A DNA stretch of 24,089 nt from a virus, in the IMG/VR virus record IMGVR_UViG_3300027963_000332, positions 1-24,089 of that record; one strand, written 5' to 3'. Shown here piece after piece: positions 19,471-24,089 of the stretch; the first letter of the stretch is position 1, and each line of letters begins with the position of its first letter. The notes beneath the pieces are model-generated. The model was not told where the DNA came from, made no database searches, and was given only the letters and a program-made list of their open reading frames with translations. A program made the position numbers and the translations under genes.

Positions 19471-21339
19471 TTAGGCGATGGTCTTCAATAAATCAAGGTG
19501 CTTGGCCATGACACCCAAACGAGCAGGTGCAGCATCTTGCACAGGTTCAAGTTTGGCGACAGTTTCACGCAACAACATCGCATGATCCTGCGACAAAGTT
19601 TGACCAGATTCAAGGTTCGTGATCGCAGCTGCGAGTTGATCTGCGTCAATACCTGTGCGAGTAGCAAGCGCATCAAGCGAACGAACTGCTGCTGAGGTGG
19701 CTGCATACGCTGGGAACCCTGTGACAACGCTGACTTCATACAGTTTGATTTGACGAAGTTCACGGGATTGACCATCATCAGACCACATATCTCCACCAGA
19801 TGGAACTGTGAAACCAAACGACATCGAGTTCACATCGCCACGTTGCATCAACACCGACAGGTCACGACCAATCGAAGTATCAGGCAGGGATGCGTCAACG
19901 AATAAGCCTTTGGAATCTTCAGATAGTCGCAGTGTTTTAGCACGGGTTGTAGCAAGGAGCATGCTTGAGTCATGGTTCATGTACATGCGCACATTGTTCT
20001 TTGATTTGAGTGAGCGTGAGAATGCGCCTGGTGCGATCCGTTCGATGAACGGCAACGGTTCTGAAGGTGAATTGAACACAGCTGCATAACCTGAGAACGA
20101 CATGCCGTTGCCTTGTGGATCGGCACGAAGTTCAAACTCGTTTGATGTGATGCGACGTGTTTCTACAGTTGAGTCCATGTCGCCAATGCTAGTACCAAAT
20201 GAGCCAAGCGATCTAGATGACTTAGGATGACCCTTCGGCAACAAATCATTGTCGCCAACATATTTTGCATTCTCAGGGCTGCCAACTCTTAACAAACGCA
20301 AGAACGCATTCACTCTTGCATAAGCCCACTGATCACGGGTGACACCTGGACGATGCGAAGTTGAATATGCTCCAGCACCTCGACGGAACACTGTGCGCAA
20401 CATACCAACAGTCGCACGTTTGGAAGGGTTATCACCAACCTGATCATTGTGTTCTTTGGCTTTGTTTTCTAAACCTGTCTCAATCGCAGCAGACAACTCA
20501 ATGGTCTTTGACCCAGCAGGAGCCTTCGCAGACCCAGCAGGATTATTCTCTGAACCTTTGATCTGATCTTTAGGTGGGGCAGGAGCATCAGCCCGTTCAG
20601 CTTTGATCGCTTCAGCCTTAGACATGAACCAGTTCATCGCAGGTTCAGGGTCGAGTGGGTTGATGCCCCACAGATAGAACGCCACAGCACCGGCACCAGG
20701 GAACTCTTTGTCATCAGGGTCAGAGTTCTTTGGCGCATCCAAGTCCACAAGATGTCTGGCACCCCAAGCGTTCGTGCGAATCACCTTGTCTTCAGTGACC
20801 TCACCTCTGGCCATGTCCCGTGCCTCACGCACAGTGCGATCAACCAAACCGTCACCAGCCAAACCTTGGCCGTAGTAGTCCAAACCTTTACGAGCAGCCG
20901 AACGGATATAGACAGGAACATCCAAGGAAACTTGGCGCACCTCATCTTCCATTACGTCTTCCTCCATGTCATCCAAAACTTCTTCCTCTTCGTGTTCTTC
21001 GGATTCCCAAGCGTTGCAATACCAACCACCATTCACATACGCATCCCACTTCATGCAATATGCTTTCAAATCTCTGCCATCTTCTTGAATCATGTCTTCG
21101 TTGTAGTAATGGCAGTTCCCACATGCTCGACCTTCAGGAACATCAGCAGCCAACGCTGGACGATAATTATCTGGCAACGCCCGTTCACCACCAGGTTCCA
21201 TGTCTTCAGCAATCGACACAGCAACCATCTGATCTATCGCATCCTGTTTTGTGGTGTGGCAACCAATAACTTCACCATCCTCTTTGACGGTTGCCCAACC
21301 TGAACAATCAGGTGATTTGTCTGTAATGAAATAAGGCAT
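19471..21339 (-). CDS. Multi-domain head protein ending in a prohead protease (capsid maturation protease)
   Basis: This 622-residue protein joins several modules. Residues 1-45 are a phage-specific segment with CHTTKQDAIDQM. Residues 73-108 hold Cys73-x2-Cys76, Cys95 and Cys108 followed by Ala-Trp, a spacing like a small high-potential iron-sulfur or metal-binding motif. A very acidic Glu/Asp stretch follows (about 112-134). Residues 145-250 and 285-375 match two phage-associated helical regions (ARDMARGEVTEDKV and RPGVTRDQWAYARVNAF). Residues 395-545 are the S78-type HK97 prohead protease domain, with FSGYAAVFN, a His456 in MNHD, the Ser motif NSMSFGF (504-510) and Glu535. The protease would trim the scaffold or delta domain from the capsid protein encoded next. 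Typical prohead proteases are about 200 residues, so the fusion is large. About 130 bases with hairpins separate it from the capsid gene. Confidence 0.88.
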   Translation of the reverse strand: MPYFITDKSPDCSGWATVKEDGEVIGCHTTKQDAIDQMVAVSIAEDMEPGGERALPDNYRPALAADVPEGRACGNCHYYNEDMIQEDGRDLKAYCMKWDAYVNGGWYCNAWESEEHEEEEVLDDMEEDVMEDEVRQVSLDVPVYIRSAARKGLDYYGQGLAGDGLVDRTVREARDMARGEVTEDKVIRTNAWGARHLVDLDAPKNSDPDDKEFPGAGAVAFYLWGINPLDPEPAMNWFMSKAEAIKAERADAPAPPKDQIKGSENNPAGSAKAPAGSKTIELSAAIETGLENKAKEHNDQVGDNPSKRATVGMLRTVFRRGAGAYSTSHRPGVTRDQWAYARVNAFLRLLRVGSPENAKYVGDNDLLPKGHPKSSRSLGSFGTSIGDMDSTVETRRITSNEFELRADPQGNGMSFSGYAAVFNSPSEPLPFIERIAPGAFSRSLKSKNNVRMYMNHDSSMLLATTRAKTLRLSEDSKGLFVDASLPDTSIGRDLSVLMQRGDVNSMSFGFTVPSGGDMWSDDGQSRELRQIKLYEVSVVTGFPAYAATSAAVRSLDALATRTGIDADQLAAAITNLESGQTLSQDHAMLLRETVAKLEPVQDAAPARLGVMAKHLDLLKTIA

Positions 21340-22094
21340 TAGACCAACAACAATACTTCAGCATCGTCATCCAAAGTGGAGAACGTGACCGAACCCAACG
21401 CACCCACATCAGCACCACCAAGCCGTGCCACAGCCACAACCGACACCAACACAGGTCGTCGAGGCTTGGGAATCTCAATGATGATCTGTTCTGGTAGTTC
21501 TTGTTTCTTGATCGGTGAGGCAGGTTGCTTCCACCAGCGTGACCCCGAAGGAGGTATGACAGGTGGTTCAGGAGGATTTATGTCAGCTGTGGCTGAACCA
21601 ACCACATTGCCAAGATCGGCTGAAGCAATCGCAGTTTTATCGACCTTCGTTGTCGCAGAAGCATCAAGTCCACCCAAACTTGCTGACGCAATAACATCTT
21701 TAGAAACCTTCGTTGTCGCAGAAGCATCAAGCCCACCAAGGTCAGCGTTCGCTGACACACTTTTCTTCGCTTTGGCTTGAGCCGAAGCATCCAGCCCACC
21801 CAAGTCTGCGCTCGCAACAGCAGGCACCACCACTGTTGCTGTGGCTGTAGCACTTGTCCCACCAAGCGACGAAGCACCAGTGGCAGAATGTATGACTGTT
21901 GCTGATGCTGTGGAACTGGTACCACCAAGCGATGAAGCACCAGTGGCAAAATGTTTGACTGTGGCTGATGCTGTAGCACTTGTGCCACCAAGCGATGAAG
22001 CACCAGTGGCATTCATCGGGAATGGTGAACCATCCAATCCAACTGTTGCATCATCCAGTTGAGATGTGTTTAGGGTGAACCTACTGAACGCCAT
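21339..22094 (-). CDS. Virion-associated repeat protein with seven 21-residue repeats
   Basis: I do not recognise a named family for this 251-residue protein. After an N-terminal Phe-x-Leu-Asn-Thr-Ser-x-Leu-Asp motif (about 6-14) it has seven units of exactly 21 residues, with the Leu-Gly-Gly core at residues 35, 56, 77, 98, 119, 140 and a Leu-Gly-Asn variant at 161. The first three units are of the GASSLGGTSATASATV type and the next ones of the ADLGGLDASA type. A Pro-rich, basic segment follows (about 173-215), then a degenerate Leu-Gly-Gly-Ala-Asp element near 225. The composition (Ala, Ser, Thr, Gly) and regular period suggest a repetitive beta structure such as a fibre or decoration protein. 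It lies between the portal-proximal structural gene and the protease, so a head-associated role is inferred. The downstream gene starts where this one stops (shared base 21339). Confidence 0.75.
   Translation of the reverse strand: MAFSRFTLNTSQLDDATVGLDGSPFPMNATGASSLGGTSATASATVKHFATGASSLGGTSSTASATVIHSATGASSLGGTSATATATVVVPAVASADLGGLDASAQAKAKKSVSANADLGGLDASATTKVSKDVIASASLGGLDASATTKVDKTAIASADLGNVVGSATADINPPEPPVIPPSGSRWWKQPASPIKKQELPEQIIIEIPKPRRPVLVSVVAVARLGGADVGALGSVTFSTLDDDAEVLLLV
21838..22020 (-). repeat. Near-identical 63-bp DNA tandem repeats inside the repeat protein gene
   Basis: The three N-terminal 21-residue repeats are also strongly conserved as DNA. The block ccaccaagcgaygaagcacc begins at 21859, 21922 and 21985, exactly 63 bases apart. 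A second, more diverged pair with the same 63-base step begins at 21646 and 21709 (ttcgttgtcgcagaagcatc). Near identity at the DNA level implies recent unit duplication or homogenisation, so copy number probably varies between related phages. Confidence 0.9.
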
Positions 22095-22101
22095 AGGCGA
22101 A

Positions 22102-22485
22102 CTAACTTGCGAGAGTCAATGAAACAGTGAGATTGCCTGAACTGATTGTGTACGTGTCACCAGCCGTGTAAGGGTTCGCTGTGATAGTTCCAGAGAACAA
22201 GAAGTTCCCTGCCGACAACGCATCCCAACAAGTGAAATGATTTGCATCTTCCGATCCAGCAATGTTTGTCCAACTGATGTCAGCATCCGATGCCAACGCA
22301 CCAGTAGTAGAAACACCAAACGACACAGACTTCCGTGTCGTCTCAACAGCAGGATTTGCTGTACCAGCAGCACCAGGATCACCAGTGTGGAGTTTCACGT
22401 ATGGTACGGCCACCGAGAACGCTGTTGCGTTACCCAATGCGTTCATCCATGCGTTGCCTAAGTATGCGCCTATTCCGTGTGCCAT
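22102..22485 (-). CDS. Small virion structural protein, LHTGDPG family
   Basis: The 127-residue product carries the sequence VKLHTGDPGAAGTANPAVET followed by a Thr-Arg pair. This is a widespread phage family usually annotated as a tail fibre, minor tail or head-fibre-like virion protein. The rest is Ser/Thr/Gly/Ala-rich with alternating hydrophobic residues and few charges, as expected for a mainly beta virion protein. Its start overlaps the portal stop by one base (TAATG), so translation is probably coupled. The family identification is from memory of the motif. Placement beside the portal favours a head or neck decoration role, but the sequence does not decide between head and tail. Confidence 0.75.
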   Translation of the reverse strand: MAHGIGAYLGNAWMNALGNATAFSVAVPYVKLHTGDPGAAGTANPAVETTRKSVSFGVSTTGALASDADISWTNIAGSEDANHFTCWDALSAGNFLFSGTITANPYTAGDTYTISSGNLTVSLTLAS

Positions 22486-24029
22486 TAGTCTTCAACCCTT
22501 TCAGTGATTGTAAGAATGCGTCCATCAGCGTCACGTTCAACGGTGCGAACAGTTGGCTTTGACTGTGGCATGTTGACACGAACCACAGTCTCAGGAACAT
22601 TGATGATGGGTGCAGGAACATTCACAGCCGGTGGCGTGTAGTTGAGAACCATCTCAGGCATGTTAATGCTCATATCTTGCGACTTCACCTCATACACCGA
22701 AGCAGGATCAGCAGGATTGATCGTTGACAACGCTTGCAACTGTGTCGAAGGAACACCAGTGTGAGCAATCCTTGGCAACTCCAACGAAGCCATCACCTCA
22801 GCAGGATCAAACCCTGACAGAATCAGACGCTGAGCAATGACCGACTTCCGATCCAACTCAGACAAGTTCGCAGCAGCAATATCCACGTTCGCCAACGGAA
22901 CCCGATATACATCCCCACCCTCAGTCGGAGCCATATCCTCGATGCGATGAATGTCGTTGATTGACAAGAAGCCTGATTGCAGACCTGTTGAGAACGCTGC
23001 ATAACGTGAAGCCTGATCGCCACGAAGCAGGCCGTCCACGTTGAACTTCAAGAATGCTCGACTGTCCAACAACTTCTGGTATCCATCTTCGATCTTGGAG
23101 ATGTACGGACGCAATGTGTGTTGAACGAAGTGAATGCCGTTCTGTTCTACCGAAGCATAAGACATCGCTCCAGCTGTGGTGACACCAAGCATTGATGGTG
23201 GGCATCGGAAGATGCGACCAATCTCCTCGATGGCAAAACGGCGTGATTCTAGGAACTGTGCAGAATCGTTGTCAACGGTTGTCTTCGTGAACTTGGCTCC
23301 ACCGAACAACACGCCTGGACGATGTGACCGGCGCAAACCTCTGTGACCTTCCTCAAATGAGGACACTAAATCTTTGGCTTGTTCACGGGTTAGGTTGCCT
23401 GGGAACTCGATGATGCCTGAAGCTGATGAGCCTTGACCGAAAAATCGTGCAGCAAACTCTTCTAACGCTTTAGCCAAACCGAGGTTCTCTTTGATGAGGT
23501 CAATCTTGGAACGGCCACGCAACTCACCTGGCAAACGCAGTTCGGTGATATGGATCATGTCATCAGATTGAATGATGTCTCGTTGGTCGTAGATGTAGAT
23601 CGGTCTGCGAGTCACTTGGTCACGACTGCATTCAACCTTCTCAGGGTTCAACACCACTAGAGCTGCAACACCTTGGTCGTCACGAACAACCCGTGTGAAC
23701 GAGTTGCCATTCAACAGCAACGAAACCAGCACCTGTTGGAAGTGTTCAGTGCGTGTCACACCAGTTTCAGGAATCTCCAACCACAATGGTCTAGGTCGGA
23801 ATGCTTTGCGTTCTGCGCCTACACGAATGTAAGTATCGACAGGCAAAGTTGAAATTGAATCGGAGATGAGACGCACACATGCGTACACTGCTTCAATTCG
23901 TAACGAATCTATTTGGGTGACTGTTGTGCCAGAGTTTGTTGAAGTGGCAAAACCTTCACCTGCTGCGAACAATGACTGGAATGAGATTGCACGATCCTCG
24001 GTGCCTTGGTTCAGAAGTCGTGACAACAT
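22485..24029 (-). CDS. Phage portal protein, HK97 family
   Basis: The 514-residue product would form the dodecameric ring at the capsid vertex through which DNA enters and leaves, and to which the connector and tail attach. The sequence has the HK97/SPP1-type portal look: an N-terminal segment with EAVYACVRLISDSISTLPV (about 46-64), a central region with LLLNGNSFTRVVRD, GRSKIDLIKENLGLA and FAARFFGQG, and the late IGRIFRCPPSMLGV and SYASVEQNGIHFVQHTLRPY blocks typical of the clip, wing and stem regions. The last 60 or so residues are a Pro/Val-rich extension (NMPEMVLNYTPPAVNVPAP) not needed for the portal fold. A good ribosome-binding site (AGGAAGG) lies upstream and the previous stop codon abuts the ATG. 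The gene ends by sharing base 22485 with the next ORF. Confidence 0.95.
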   Translation of the reverse strand: MLSRLLNQGTEDRAISFQSLFAAGEGFATSTNSGTTVTQIDSLRIEAVYACVRLISDSISTLPVDTYIRVGAERKAFRPRPLWLEIPETGVTRTEHFQQVLVSLLLNGNSFTRVVRDDQGVAALVVLNPEKVECSRDQVTRRPIYIYDQRDIIQSDDMIHITELRLPGELRGRSKIDLIKENLGLAKALEEFAARFFGQGSSASGIIEFPGNLTREQAKDLVSSFEEGHRGLRRSHRPGVLFGGAKFTKTTVDNDSAQFLESRRFAIEEIGRIFRCPPSMLGVTTAGAMSYASVEQNGIHFVQHTLRPYISKIEDGYQKLLDSRAFLKFNVDGLLRGDQASRYAAFSTGLQSGFLSINDIHRIEDMAPTEGGDVYRVPLANVDIAAANLSELDRKSVIAQRLILSGFDPAEVMASLELPRIAHTGVPSTQLQALSTINPADPASVYEVKSQDMSINMPEMVLNYTPPAVNVPAPIINVPETVVRVNMPQSKPTVRTVERDADGRILTITERVED

Positions 24030-24089
24030 TTACTTTTTGACCTTCCTCTGCCCACGCTCAAATGCGAATGCGAACAATAGAACTGTGAA
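24030..24089 (-). CDS. C-terminal end of an upstream gene (partial)
   Basis: An open frame enters from the window edge and gives 19 residues before a TAA that abuts the portal ATG directly. The visible residues are a hydrophobic run (Val-Leu-Leu-Phe-Ala-Phe-Ala-Phe) followed by a basic tail ending Arg-Lys-Val-Lys-Lys. This would suit the end of a small membrane protein, but nothing shows what the whole protein is. Of the other two minus-strand frames, one stops within these bases and the other stops shortly inside the portal gene. In most siphoviruses the large terminase lies just upstream of the portal, so this could be its end, although the hydrophobic stretch does not look like a terminase nuclease domain. 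Confidence 0.4.
   Translation of the reverse strand, partial: FTVLLFAFAFERGQRKVKK

Noticed and set aside
20752-21303. 183-residue open frame on the + strand
   Set aside because: It is antisense to the protease fusion and its sequence shows no domain.
21646-22020. 63-bp repeats as a CRISPR or origin iteron array
   Set aside because: They lie in frame in one protein gene, with period a multiple of three and codon-level conservation.
1-24089. tRNA genes, integrase, transposase, toxin-antitoxin or anti-CRISPR
   Set aside because: I saw no cloverleaf, recombinase or transposase motif, and the lone ribbon-helix-helix gene has no adjacent toxin-like partner.

Overview
This window looks like the structural, lysis and early part of the replication region of a long-tailed (siphovirus-type) dsDNA phage or prophage of an actinobacterium. 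Every gene I can support lies on the minus strand, so the genome reads from base 24089 down to base 1. The evidence is the canonical order portal, protease, HK97-fold major capsid protein, head-tail connector, tail tube, tail assembly chaperone, tape measure, minor tail proteins, holin-like proteins and endolysin. A WhiB-type iron-sulfur regulator (Cys-x22-Cys-x2-Cys-x5-Cys), a family restricted to Actinobacteria and their phages, points to the host. The moderate GC content and an exported protein with a long Thr-rich IPETT-repeat stalk would fit a freshwater or marine acidimicrobial or similar planktonic actinobacterium, but that last step is inference.

Layout in transcription order. Bases 24089-18165 are the head module: the tail end of an unidentified upstream gene, the portal, a small virion protein, a 21-residue-repeat protein, a large fusion protein ending in a prohead protease, and the major capsid protein with a structured leader. 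A strong hairpin terminator (18084-18120) closes this block. Bases 18045-15453 hold a three-gene sugar cassette (GT4 glycosyltransferase, small GT2-like glycosyltransferase, DUF115/MptE-like protein) placed inside the head genes, probably for modifying the virion or host surface. Bases 15440-12858 are the connector and tail genes, including a tail assembly chaperone with a programmed -1 frameshift that ordinary ORF calling misses. A primase-like protein (12815-12111) then interrupts the tail module. Bases 12101-8115 hold the tape measure, a minor tail protein and a small virion protein.

Bases 8118-5272 begin with a small unknown and an exported PA14-like, Thr-rich, membrane-anchored protein. 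Then come two small holin-like membrane proteins, an M15-type endolysin and a third small membrane protein. Bases 5333-3885 encode a small DNA-binding-like protein, a metallophosphoesterase and a small phage protein, ended by a weak terminator. A candidate promoter (3831-3859) starts the next block: two small proteins, a 50-residue ribbon-helix-helix protein, an exported lysozyme-like enzyme, a membrane protein, WhiB, a Holliday-junction-resolvase-like nuclease, a Cas4/RecB-like nuclease and a partial gene running off the window edge.

Many neighbours overlap by ATGA or a few bases, so long co-transcribed, translationally coupled operons are likely. The terminase is not present and would lie beyond base 24089. 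I see no tRNA, integrase, CRISPR array or insertion sequence, and no gene-free stretch longer than about 130 bases.
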